A DNA stretch of 64,000 nt from Nostoc calcicola FACHB-3891 (GTDB lineage: Bacteria; Cyanobacteriota; Cyanobacteriia; Cyanobacteriales; Nostocaceae), in assembly GCF_014697355.1 (NCBI RefSeq), contig NZ_JACJRQ010000004.1, positions 248,001 to 312,000 on the forward strand, given 5' to 3'. The position numbers were made by a program, and so were the translations under genes. Position 1 is the first letter of the stretch; every line of letters starts with the position of its first letter. Below, piece after piece: positions 1 through 7,981 of the stretch. The notes under the pieces were generated by a model. That model was given only the letters and a program-made list of their open reading frames with translations. It had not been told where the DNA came from and did no database searches.

Positions 1-57
1 ATAAACAACAGGAGCGATCGCTATTTCCCAACCCTTAAATAAAAATACTTGTTTTGT

Positions 58-615
58 ATGACCATCGAACGCGTTCGGCAAAAACACTATCCCAAGGCTG
101 ATATTGGGCGGCGAGGTATGGCATTGGGGTTAGATTTCTTTGTTGTCTGGTTAATCAGTTCTTTACTGGGAAGCGGCGATATTGGGATTCAATTTGCTCA
201 AATCCTAGTTTTTCTGATGTTTTGGCTGATTTTACGGGTGGTGGTGGCATACAACAATCGAGGACAAAGTTTAGGGCGTTGGGCGTTTGATTTAAAGGTA
301 CTGGAAGTCAAAGATAGAGAAGTAATGGGCAGAGTCCCAGATTTACTGGCGCTAGTGAAGCGAGAGGCGATTCTTGGGTTGGGTGCGCTTTTAGTCTCAA
401 TAGCCTTAAGCAATATTACAGCCAATCCCACTGCTATACTGCTAGTATTTCCTTTAGCAATTGATTGTGGCACTGCCTTATCTGATGCTCAGATGCGGCA
501 AGCTTTACACGATCGCTTTTGCGGAACTTTTATAGTTTCTTCCCGTCGTGGCTACTCGCTGGATATTAAAATCAAAAAATTAGTTGAAAATATCCGCCGC
601 AATGTGAGAAGATAG
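58..615 (+). CDS. RDD family membrane protein
   Basis: A protein of about 185 residues beginning MTIERVRQ. Residues 10-20 hold an R-R-G-x-A-x-x-x-D-F stretch typical of RDD-family N-termini, followed by hydrophobic segments near residues 20-37 and 42-63, and a further hydrophobic stretch near 105-135. The family name comes from conserved Arg-Asp-Asp residues in membrane proteins of mostly unknown, probably transport-related, function. The ATG at 58 is preferred over an in-frame TTG at 49 because it gives a normal N-terminus. It precedes rpmG by 43 bp on the same strand. The function is not established. Confidence 0.75.
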   Translation: MTIERVRQKHYPKADIGRRGMALGLDFFVVWLISSLLGSGDIGIQFAQILVFLMFWLILRVVVAYNNRGQSLGRWAFDLKVLEVKDREVMGRVPDLLALVKREAILGLGALLVSIALSNITANPTAILLVFPLAIDCGTALSDAQMRQALHDRFCGTFIVSSRRGYSLDIKIKKLVENIRRNVRR

Positions 616-658
616 TCATTTGTGTTAATTCTCTTCAGGCTTTATTGTTTGTAAGATT

Positions 659-853
659 ATGGCTAAGAGTAAAGGTGCCCGCATCATCGTGACATTAGAA
701 TGTACCGAGTGTCGGACAAATCCAGAAAAGCGTTCTGCTGGTGTATCGCGTTACACCAGTACAAAGAATCGCCGCAACACGACCAACAGGCTAGAACTGA
801 AAAAGTTCTGCACCCACTGTAACAAACATACCGTTCACAAGGAAATTAAGTAG
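659..853 (+). CDS. rpmG: 50S ribosomal protein L33
   Basis: A 64-residue basic protein matching bacterial L33. It starts [18 protein letters not shown] and ends in a K-x-C-x-x-C-x-K-H-T motif. Two CxxC pairs (ECTEC and FCTHC) mark the zinc-binding (C+) form of L33. It is a structural component of the large ribosomal subunit. It lies 2 bp upstream of rpsR, so the two are surely co-transcribed, and this rpmG-rpsR pairing followed by an RNB exonuclease is a familiar cyanobacterial order. Confidence 0.97.
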   Translation: MAKSKGARIIVTLECTECRTNPEKRSAGVSRYTSTKNRRNTTNRLELKKFCTHCNKHTVHKEIK

Positions 854-855
854 AA

Positions 856-1071
856 ATGAGTTATTTCCGTCGTCGGCTTTCTCCGATTAAGCCAGGAGAA
901 CCAATAGATTATAAAGATGTTGATTTGTTGCGTAAGTTTATCACCGAGCGGGGCAAGATACTGCCACGGCGGATTACAGGGCTTACGTCTCAGCAACAGC
1001 GAGAGTTGACATTAGCAATTAAGCGATCGCGGATTGTGGCTTTGTTGCCATTTATCAATGCGGAAGGCTAA
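856..1071 (+). CDS. rpsR: 30S ribosomal protein S18
   Basis: A 71-residue protein with the S18 core: [19 protein letters not shown], then [21 protein letters not shown] and a short tail ending [10 protein letters not shown]18 binds the platform of the small ribosomal subunit next to S6. It begins 2 bp after the rpmG stop codon, indicating an operon. A short heptamer-type repeat stretch follows it before the exonuclease gene. Confidence 0.97.
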   Translation: MSYFRRRLSPIKPGEPIDYKDVDLLRKFITERGKILPRRITGLTSQQQRELTLAIKRSRIVALLPFINAEG

Positions 1072-1075
1072 AAAG

Positions 1076-1142
1076 AGTTATGAGTGATGAGTTATGAGTG
1101 ATGAGTTATGAATCAAAACTCCTAACTCCTAACTCCTAACTT
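1076..1142. repeat. Heptamer-type tandem repeat spacer
   Basis: The rpsR-RNB spacer holds alternating GAGTTAT / GAGTGAT heptamers followed by three copies of AACTCCT. This is the short tandemly repeated repetitive (STRR) sequence class of heterocystous cyanobacteria. No gene or clear promoter is seen in it. Confidence 0.7.
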
Positions 1143-1186
1143 AAAATTATTTAAACTGTTCATTAAAAAAATAAAGTGCGAGAGTT

Positions 1187-3247
1187 GTGGAGAAGGGGAC
1201 GCTAGTTGAATTTAGGGTTCAAGGCGATCGCCGTCTGGGCATCGTAGAACGTCCAGACGGTAAAACCCGCTGGTTTGTGGTAGACGAACGCGGTCAATCC
1301 CACAGCCTCGCGCCTAGACAAGTAACCTATACAGTTAACAAAGAGACCTATAAGCCATCGGATATTCCCGGCTTTCTAGAGCAAGTGAAGCCCTATTTAG
1401 ATCCGTCTAGCTTGGAAGTAGCTTGGGAATTACTGGTTGAAGGTGGGGAAACAATCACCCCAAACGAAATGGCGAATCTGCTATTTTCAGAATCGGGTGC
1501 GCCCCATTGTTACGCTGCCCATTGCCTGTTATCAGACGACAAACTGTATTTCAAGCAAAAAGGAGACGCTTACGAAGCCCGAACTGCTGTTGCTGTTGCA
1601 GAACGCAAGCACCAGATAGAAGTAGAGGCACTCAAAGCTAAGGGACAGCAGGAATTTTTAGCTCGTGTAGAGCAGGCGCTCAAAGGTGAAGCAGTAGAGT
1701 GGGGCCGGCACGATCGCCAGCGTTTGGAAGGACTAGAAAAATACGCAGCGCTGCTTGCTGACACCGTGCGGATGGGGGTAAATTATGATACTCTGGCTCG
1801 TGCTTATCCTCCCTCAGCCCCAGTATTAGAAACTATGACCTTGCTGGGACGCCCCACAACACCCCCAGGAGCCTTTCAATTATTGGTAGATTTGGGTTGG
1901 TGGAGTCCTCATGAAAACTTGTTCCTGCGTCGTTCTTCAATTCCGATTCAGTTTCCTCATAAGGTATTAGAAGTGGCGCAACAACGTTTGGATTTCCCAC
2001 CAACTGACTCAGATACCAACCGCTTGGATCTGACTCATCTGAAGGTCTACACCATTGATGATGAAACTACCACAGAAATCGACGACGGTTTGAGTTGGGA
2101 AGTACTGCCCGATGGACGAGAACGCCTGTGGGTACATATCGCCGATCCCACAAGATGGTTAGTTCCGGAAGATGAACTAGATTTAGAAGCGAGAAAACGA
2201 GGTAGTACAGTATATTTACCTACGGGAATGATTCCCATGTTTCCAGAAATCTTGGCAACTGGGCCAATGAGTCTGGTACAGGGACAGATTTGTTGTGCCC
2301 TGAGTTTCGGAATTGTTTTAGGTACAACTGGAGCAGTAGAAGATTACAGCATTCATACCAGCTTAATTAAGCCGACTTATCGCCTCACCTACGAAGATGT
2401 AGATGAAATGCTGCAATTGGGGGTACAGGCAGAACCAGAAATTGAAGCGATCGCCACTTGGGCAACCCGACGCAAAACTTGGCGTTATGCCCAAGGAGCA
2501 ATTAGCATCAACATGCCTGAGGCAGCGATCAAAGTCAAAGATGACGAAATCAATATTGACATTTTGGACGATTCCCGCTCTCGGCAACTGGTAGCAGAAA
2601 TGATGATTCTTGCCGGTGAAGTTGCTGCCCGCTACGGTCAAAGACACAACATCCCCCTGCCCTTTCGCGGCCAACCACAGCCAGAATTACCTCCAGACGA
2701 AGAATTACTTCTGCTACCAGCGGGATTTGTTCGCGCTTGCGCCATGCGGCGTTGTATGCCCAAAAGTGAAATGAGCATTACGCCTTTGCGTCATGCGGGT
2801 TTGGGTTTGGATACCTACACCCAAGCAACTTCTCCCATCCGCCGTTACAGCGATTTGTTGACTCACTTCCAACTGAAAGCCCACTTGCGGGGTGAAGTTT
2901 TGCCATTTTCCGCCGAACAACTCAAAGAAGTAATGATGACTGTTACCAGCATCACCCAAGAAGTGACGATGGTAGAACGGCAAACTAATAGGTATTATGC
3001 TTTAGAGTATTTGCGCCGTCATCCGGAGCAAATTTGGAACGTGACAGTATTAATGTGGCTGCGGGAAGACAGCAACTTAGCCCTAATTTTGTTAGAAGAT
3101 TTGGGCTTGCAATTACCAATGGTCTTCAAACGTTCTGTAAATTTGGGCGAACAGATATTAGTCAAAGTTATCCACGCCGATCCGCAAAAAGATATGATCC
3201 AGTTTCAGGAAATAATTTATCAAGAAGCCCAAACAGCAGCAAATTAA
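1187..3247 (+). CDS. RNB-domain exoribonuclease (RNase II/R family)
   Basis: A 686-residue protein. Residues 1-50 form a small beta-barrel-like domain (MEKGTLVEFRVQGDRRLGIV). The RNB catalytic domain covers roughly 270-600. The Asp-rich catalytic site IDDETTTEIDDGLS lies near residue 288, and the TQATSPIRRYSDLLTH signature near 545. These enzymes degrade RNA 3'->5' hydrolytically with Mg2+. The gene starts with GTG at 1187, the only sensible start before the conserved EKGTLVEF. It is in line with rpmG-rpsR, a conserved cyanobacterial neighbourhood. RNase II and RNase R cannot be separated by eye; the C-terminal region is short. Confidence 0.9.
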   Translation: MEKGTLVEFRVQGDRRLGIVERPDGKTRWFVVDERGQSHSLAPRQVTYTVNKETYKPSDIPGFLEQVKPYLDPSSLEVAWELLVEGGETITPNEMANLLFSESGAPHCYAAHCLLSDDKLYFKQKGDAYEARTAVAVAERKHQIEVEALKAKGQQEFLARVEQALKGEAVEWGRHDRQRLEGLEKYAALLADTVRMGVNYDTLARAYPPSAPVLETMTLLGRPTTPPGAFQLLVDLGWWSPHENLFLRRSSIPIQFPHKVLEVAQQRLDFPPTDSDTNRLDLTHLKVYTIDDETTTEIDDGLSWEVLPDGRERLWVHIADPTRWLVPEDELDLEARKRGSTVYLPTGMIPMFPEILATGPMSLVQGQICCALSFGIVLGTTGAVEDYSIHTSLIKPTYRLTYEDVDEMLQLGVQAEPEIEAIATWATRRKTWRYAQGAISINMPEAAIKVKDDEINIDILDDSRSRQLVAEMMILAGEVAARYGQRHNIPLPFRGQPQPELPPDEELLLLPAGFVRACAMRRCMPKSEMSITPLRHAGLGLDTYTQATSPIRRYSDLLTHFQLKAHLRGEVLPFSAEQLKEVMMTVTSITQEVTMVERQTNRYYALEYLRRHPEQIWNVTVLMWLREDSNLALILLEDLGLQLPMVFKRSVNLGEQILVKVIHADPQKDMIQFQEIIYQEAQTAAN

Positions 3248-3251
3248 CCTT

Positions 3252-3375
3252 AACGAGCATAAGTTTTATTATCTCTGCGGTACACCGATTCGAGCTAACT
3301 GCGAAAATTGCGGTGAATTGGTGTTGTATTTAAGACACCGCATTTGACCCATTTGTGGCTGTCCTGATAAAACGC
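3252..3375 (+). pseudogene. Possible zinc-ribbon gene remnant cut by the IS
   Basis: The frame starting TATCTCTGC near 3270 reads CGTPIRANCENCGELV, with a second CxC-type pair (PICGC) after a stop codon. This is the spacing of a small zinc-ribbon domain. No start codon is present, a stop (TGA) interrupts it, and the IS630 element begins just after. It may be the decayed tail of a small zinc-ribbon gene. The match is short and could be chance. Confidence 0.25.
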
Positions 3376-3458
3376 TAAGTAGCTAGACATGATTAAATAT
3401 AAAACGCTTAACGGAGTAATTAGCTTTGTTAGCCCGATTTTCAATAGCATGAATGAGA

Positions 3459-3485
3459 GCGATGCCTGCGGCGGGCTACGCCTAC
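3459..3485. repeat. Small dispersed repeat inserted in transposase 3' end
   Basis: A 27-nt G+C-rich segment that interrupts the transposase reading frame near its C-terminus and supplies an in-frame TAG. It matches 25 of 27 positions with 29528-29554 (opposite orientation) inside a cytochrome P450 gene. Its size and dispersal fit the very small mobile repeats known from Nostoc genomes. Confidence 0.8.
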
Positions 3486-4360
3486 GCTAATTCATACTCA
3501 TCTTCAAAAATTTGTGAAGAAAGCTCATCGCGTTTGAGGTGCAACCACTGATCTTCAATACGGTTCATTTGAGGCGAGTATGGAGGTAAGAAAAAAATGT
3601 ACAACCCTTGTTGTTGCCAACGTTGCCAGTGTTGTTGAACTTTTTTGCTGCGATGAAATGATGCTCCATCCTGAATAATGACAGTTATCTGACCCGTTTG
3701 TTCAAGACGTTGTTGAGCTAAATGTGCCTGCCATTCAAGCAGTTGCAAGTAACGTTCGCTATTGAAACCACCGACTACAGCACCATATTCAAAACGCAAG
3801 CTGCGGCTCCCAAAAACCAAGAACACTAATTCTTCTGCCTCTTCTACGGGGTTGATTAATTGATTTTTGTTCGCCACGTTTGGAATAAGAATAATTGAGC
3901 GAACTTGTTCGTTCAAACCCAGATTCATCAAGATATTTTAAACAAATTAATTCATTACTAGCCCACTGACATAACATCAACCAATCAGCACGTTTGCCAT
4001 CTTGGAATGATGTTGATTTTGGAATCGGTGGTTTATGCCTTAACCGTTTCCAGGCATAATCTTTTTTTTTAGAATTCGGCTCACTTGTCTACTACTGAGC
4101 GAGATTCCACGTTCAGCCACCAGACGTTGTTGTAGTTGACGACTTGTATAGCTACGTTCTTCCTCTAGCCATTGTTCAACCGCATTTATATCTTCTAAAC
4201 TCCACTTCCGCTTTCCTCCACGTCCGGGTGCTTCCCACAATCCACCTAATCCCAGGTTTTCCCATCTACGTAATGTTGCTCTAACTGTATGCTCATGAAT
4301 ATGTAAGTGACCAGCAATCATTGGCACTGTTAAACCATCTGCATTCAGTCGTAATGCGTT

Positions 4361-4385
4361 AGCGAAGCTCCTCCCTTAGGAGGCT
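4361..4385. repeat. Small palindromic dispersed repeat inserted in transposase 5' end
   Basis: A 25-nt segment containing the near-palindrome GAAGCTCCTCCCTTAGGAGG. Removing it rejoins the frame as ...VKIRANALRLNADGLTVPMIAGH, the expected IS630 sequence. Its presence shifts the frame and brings an early stop. Confidence 0.8.
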
Positions 4386-4573
4386 CGCTCTAATTTTGAC
4401 TCTTCGAGGTACATTATCTGCAAGGCTTAACTCCTGCAAGGTTTTGTCTTCTTCTGTTGTCAGCTTTATTCTTAGTGCTGTCGGCATTTTCAGTTATTTG
4501 CTCTGTTCTACTTTTATCTTATAATTTTTCATGTCTAGCTACTTAGCAGCAAGTTACTGTGAACTGTCAAGAA

Positions 4574-4596
4574 TCACCGACCTTGAAGGTCGGTGA
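4574..4596. terminator. Perfect 11-bp hairpin downstream of fabD
   Basis: TCACCGACCTT and AAGGTCGGTGA are separated by one base, just past the fabD stop codon and 31 bp from the IS end. It could fold in the RNA as a terminator-like or processing hairpin, although no clear U tract follows in the fabD direction. Confidence 0.4.
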
Positions 4597-4601
4597 GTAT
4601 G

Positions 4602-5486
4602 TCAACAAACAGGTAAATCAGCAGCACTATTGATGTTTTTTAGAATTAAATCGGGGCTACTACGTTTAATTAAGCCAGTTAGAACTTTACCAGGGCCGAT
4701 TTCGATTACTTGCTGGATGCCGTTGGCTGGTAATTGCAGAGAAATTTCTCGCCAGCGTACTGAACCCGTCATTTGTTTGTTGAGGCGTTGCTTCAAAATC
4801 TCGGCATCAATAGACGGAATTGGTTCTATGTTAGATAAAACTGGGACAACAGCTGGCTCAAATTCCACAGATTGCAGAATGTCTTGAAATTCCGCAGCAG
4901 CAGCAGCAACTAAATGTGAATGAAATGCTCCAGAAACTTTTAAGGGAATAGCACGTTTGGCTTTAACTTGAGACATCACAGTTTGTACAGCGTCGGCTGT
5001 GCCCGAAATTACCACTTGAGCCGGACTGTTGTCATTTGCCACTACTACATCAGGGGTTTCGGCAATGACTTTTTCCAACTGTCCGCGGTCAAAGTTCATT
5101 AGAGCTGCCATCATACCACCAGAGGCACTATCCATGAGTTCTGCACGACGCTTCACCAAATATAAACCAGCCGACCACTCAAAGACACCCGCAATATAAA
5201 GGGCAACATATTCTCCCAAACTATGTCCAGCAACTAAATCTGGTTGGTGCCCCCGTTCCCGAAGCAGGTCAGCAAGAATACTTTCAACCACATAAAGACT
5301 CGGCTGAGTGTATAGCGTCTGTGATAACTTTTCTTCTTGTGTTTGACATATTTCCGTCACAGACCAGCCTAAAATTGCCTCGGCCTGGGCAAATTTGTCT
5401 TTAGCGGCAGGTACATCTAATAAGTCTATTCCCATTCCCAGTGCTTGAGAACCTTGTCCGGGAAACACCCATGCAGTTTTAGTCAT
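4602..5486 (-). CDS. fabD: Malonyl-CoA:ACP transacylase
   Basis: A 294-residue FabD of normal length. The GQGSQ loop is at residues 10-14, the nucleophile Ser89 lies in GHSLGEY, and His189 in the AFHS motif completes the active site. FabD moves malonyl groups from CoA to the acyl carrier protein at the start of fatty acid synthesis. It is last in the plsX-fabH-fabD series, all on the - strand. FabD enzymes are also candidates for loading the AT-deficient PKS module found around 42 kb, though nothing in this sequence proves that. Confidence 0.95.
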   Translation of the reverse strand: MTKTAWVFPGQGSQALGMGIDLLDVPAAKDKFAQAEAILGWSVTEICQTQEEKLSQTLYTQPSLYVVESILADLLRERGHQPDLVAGHSLGEYVALYIAGVFEWSAGLYLVKRRAELMDSASGGMMAALMNFDRGQLEKVIAETPDVVVANDNSPAQVVISGTADAVQTVMSQVKAKRAIPLKVSGAFHSHLVAAAAAEFQDILQSVEFEPAVVPVLSNIEPIPSIDAEILKQRLNKQMTGSVRWREISLQLPANGIQQVIEIGPGKVLTGLIKRSSPDLILKNINSAADLPVC

Positions 5487-5504
5487 TGGTCGTTAGTCAG
5501 AAAA

Positions 5505-5655
5505 GTGAGGAGTGAGGAGTGAGGAGTGAGGAGTGAGGAGTGAAGAGTGAGGAGTGAAGAGTGAGGAGTGAGGAGTGAGGAGTGAGGAGTTAAAACTCAT
5601 AACTCTTAACTCCAAACTCTTAATTCCTAACTCCTAACTCCTAACTCCTAACTCT
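5505..5655. repeat. Heptamer (STRR) arrays between fabD and fabH
   Basis: About twelve tandem GTGAGGA/GTGAAGA heptamers (5505-5590) are followed by copies of AACTCCT and variants in the opposite sense. The two halves are roughly complementary, so the fabH-fabD transcript could fold here. Confidence 0.75.
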
Positions 5656-6648
5656 TCACTTTCCCCATTGAAAAATTGCTGCACCCCATGTAAGACCGGC
5701 ACCAAAGCCGGATGTTGCAACGATATGATTGGGTTTAATTTTGCCTTGGCGTACTGCTTCATCTAAAGCCAGGGGAATAGAAGCAGCGGAGGTATTGCCA
5801 TACTGGGCGAGATTACTGATAACTTTATCTTCTGGGATATTTAGGCGTTGGGCAACGGCATCAATAATCCGCTGATTAGCTTGATGTAAGACTAGCCAAT
5901 CGATGTGGTCAACAGTGAGGTTGGCTTGAAACAAGGCTTTGTCAATAATTTCTGGCACTTTTTGGACGGCGAAGCGGTAGACTTCTTTGCCGTTCATAGT
6001 AATGGGTTGGTAAGTGCCTTTAGTGACATTTATACCAGGGAGTAGTTCTTGGGATGAGCCTGTATAGCCAAGGTTCAGGTAATGGTTTTGAGTACCGTCG
6101 CTTTTAAGGGCAAAACCTAATAAGCGATCGCTTTTGGATGCCTGCAATACTACTGCCCCTGCACCATCGCCGAATAATACACAAGTGCGCCTATCTTGCC
6201 AATCTACCCAACGAGAGAGGATATCTGCTCCTATCAACAGTACATTTTGATAGACACCTGTTCTGATGTATTGGGCTGCTGTAACCAGTCCAAACACAAA
6301 GCCGGAACAGGCTGCCGTCAAGTCAAAGGCTACTGCTTTGGTGGCTCCCAATTTAGCCTGTACTTGACAAGCACTACCAAATAGATCGTCAGGGGTGGAA
6401 GTCGCCAGCAAGATCAGATCTAGGTCTTCTGGTTTAATTCCCGCAGCTGCGATCGCCTGATTGCTCGCAGCTGTAGCGAGTACACTTAAAGACTCTGATG
6501 GTAGCGCTAATCGTCGTTGACAAATTCCGGTTCTTGTGGTAATCCACTCGTCTGATGTTTCAACCAGTTCTGTTAATTTCTGGTTGTGTAGGGAAGTTGC
6601 TGGTACTGCTGAGCCACTTCCTGTAATTGCCATACCTAAGTTATGCAC
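5656..6648 (-). CDS. fabH: Beta-ketoacyl-ACP synthase III
   Basis: A 330-residue KAS III with the full Cys-His-Asn triad: Cys114 in DLTAACSGFVFG, His255 in WLVLHQANQR and Asn285 in QYGNTSAASIP. It condenses acetyl-CoA with malonyl-ACP to begin fatty acid chains. The chosen start is a GTG at 6648 preceded by GGGAG at ribosome-binding distance; an internal ATG five codons later is the alternative. It lies between plsX and fabD, the common bacterial order. Confidence 0.95.
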   Translation of the reverse strand: MHNLGMAITGSGSAVPATSLHNQKLTELVETSDEWITTRTGICQRRLALPSESLSVLATAASNQAIAAAGIKPEDLDLILLATSTPDDLFGSACQVQAKLGATKAVAFDLTAACSGFVFGLVTAAQYIRTGVYQNVLLIGADILSRWVDWQDRRTCVLFGDGAGAVVLQASKSDRLLGFALKSDGTQNHYLNLGYTGSSQELLPGINVTKGTYQPITMNGKEVYRFAVQKVPEIIDKALFQANLTVDHIDWLVLHQANQRIIDAVAQRLNIPEDKVISNLAQYGNTSAASIPLALDEAVRQGKIKPNHIVATSGFGAGLTWGAAIFQWGK

Positions 6649-6764
6649 ACCTAATCTCCCGAGCTATCAGCTTTTTGTCTTTTGTCTTTTGTCATTTGTC
6701 ATTTGTCCTTTGTCATTTGTCGCTCGTAACTGATGACCAATGACTAATGACTAATGACTGATTG

Positions 6765-7787
6765 CTAACCGCTCTCCCGCTCTAGGAGATATTGGGACTG
6801 AATTCGTTGCAGTACCTGGTTGTCAACAGCTTCTTTTGCCATGCGAATTGCATTAAAAATTGAAGGTGCTTGTGAGCTACCGTGACCAATCAAACAAACT
6901 CCTGCCACGCCTAAGAGCAAGGCGCCGCCGTGTTCTGCGTGATCCATCCGCTGCTTGATCCGCTTGAGGTTAGGTTTTAAGAGTGCTGAGCCGATTTGAC
7001 CGTGTAATCCTTGGGGTAATTCTTCGCGTAAGATTTGCAGAATTACTTCTCCCACAGCTTCGGCAAATTTTAACAAGACATTGCCGACAAAACCATCACA
7101 GACAATCACATCGAAATGACCAGAAAGCACATCACGCCCTTCGGCATTACCAATAAAATTAATTTGGGAATTTTCCCGTAGCAGTTGGTGGGCGCGGACA
7201 GCTGCATCATTCCCCTTAGAGTCTTCTTCACCGATATTCAACAAACCCACTTTCGGTTCAGTTGTACCCAAGACATATTGACTGTAAGCCGATCCCATGA
7301 CAGCAAACTGCTCTAGAAACTTCGGACGGCAATCTACATTTGCGCCGACATCAAGTACTAGCACTGGCTTACCAGCTACGATGGTGGGGAAAACAGTCCC
7401 AATGGCTGGGCGGTCAACTCCTGGTAATCGTCCCAAGCGAAGCAAAGCTGATGCCATCGCTGCGCCAGAGTGACCTGCTGAAAATACTGCGTCTGCCCGT
7501 TGCTGCTTGACCAAATCCATCGCCACATTGATAGAAGCGTTGCGTTTGCGTCTAACTGCGTTTAAAGGCTCCTCATCCATTGCGATCGCTTCCTGTGCGG
7601 TCACGATCTCCACCTGCCCTAAATTCGTTTTTGGCGGTAAGGCAGCTTCAATTTGTTGGGGATCACCAACCAACAATACATCTACACCCAATTCTTCACT
7701 TGCTCGCAATGCGCCAGCAACAATTTCAGCGGGTGCGTGATCCCCTCCCATTGCGTCAATTGCGATCCGTACACGAGTCGATCCCAT
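6765..7787 (-). CDS. plsX: Phosphate acyltransferase PlsX
   Basis: A 340-residue protein with the PlsX N-terminus IAIDAMGGDHAP (residues 9-19) and the conserved VFSAGHSGA and LDVGANVDCRP segments. PlsX makes acyl-phosphate from acyl-ACP for phosphatidic acid synthesis. It heads the plsX-fabH-fabD lipid cluster on the - strand. The spacer to fabH (6649-6764) is made of TCATTTG/TAATGAC heptamer-type repeats. Confidence 0.96.
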   Translation of the reverse strand: MGSTRVRIAIDAMGGDHAPAEIVAGALRASEELGVDVLLVGDPQQIEAALPPKTNLGQVEIVTAQEAIAMDEEPLNAVRRKRNASINVAMDLVKQQRADAVFSAGHSGAAMASALLRLGRLPGVDRPAIGTVFPTIVAGKPVLVLDVGANVDCRPKFLEQFAVMGSAYSQYVLGTTEPKVGLLNIGEEDSKGNDAAVRAHQLLRENSQINFIGNAEGRDVLSGHFDVIVCDGFVGNVLLKFAEAVGEVILQILREELPQGLHGQIGSALLKPNLKRIKQRMDHAEHGGALLLGVAGVCLIGHGSSQAPSIFNAIRMAKEAVDNQVLQRIQSQYLLERESG

Positions 7788-7860
7788 TGCTTAGAGCTTC
7801 TAGAAACCTTACAAATTTTACCAGATGGCTGGCCAAAGATAGCACGAATTGTTGAAGACT

Positions 7861-7976
7861 AGGGAGTGGGGCATTGGGAATGGAGAAAGGGAAAGGGGTA
7901 AGGGGGAAAGGTTAAATTTATCCCTTTACCCTTTACCCTTTAACCTTTTCCCTTGCCCTTTTGCTCCCCACTCCCT
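7861..7976. repeat. Long imperfect inverted low-complexity repeat
   Basis: The plsX-pepA spacer begins AGGGAGTGGGG and ends CTCCCCACTCCCT. Between them lie purine-rich (GAAAGGG) and then pyrimidine-rich (CCCTTTA) heptamers, so the segment can fold into one long hairpin. It lies past the pepA stop and upstream of plsX and may act as a terminator. Confidence 0.55.
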
Positions 7977-7981
7977 ACTTT

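Larger units (their letters stand above)
3383..4487 (-). pseudogene. IS630-family transposase, multiply disrupted
   Basis: Translation from ATG at 4487 begins MPTALRIKLTTEEDKTLQEL and carries the helix-turn-helix region (HLHIHEHTVRATLRRWE). The DDE residues are visible in later pieces: YLDESGFER, VIIQDGASFH and RIEDQWLHLK. Four lesions split the gene. A 25-nt palindromic repeat at 4361-4385 shifts the frame and brings a stop. A run of nine A residues near 4062-4070 marks a -1 shift. A +1 shift falls near 3800-3810. A 27-nt repeat at 3459-3485 adds an in-frame TAG. Removing the repeats restores a frame ending ...RFIFNHV with its stop inside the terminal repeat. It is non-functional as it stands. 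Confidence 0.88.
3378..4543 (-). mobile_element. IS630-family insertion sequence, decayed
   Basis: A 1,166-bp element bounded by perfect inverted repeats: GCTAAGTAGCTAGACATGA reads inward at 3374 on the + strand and at 4547 on the - strand. TA dinucleotides at 3376-3377 and 4544-4545 flank it, as expected for IS630/Tc1-type insertion at TA. It contains one transposase gene on the - strand, which is broken (see separate entry). It sits between the RNB exonuclease gene and fabD. Confidence 0.9.

Noticed and set aside
2363..2674. A 103-codon - strand frame inside the RNB gene
   Set aside because: It is a shadow of the exonuclease gene, which has clear family motifs on the + strand.
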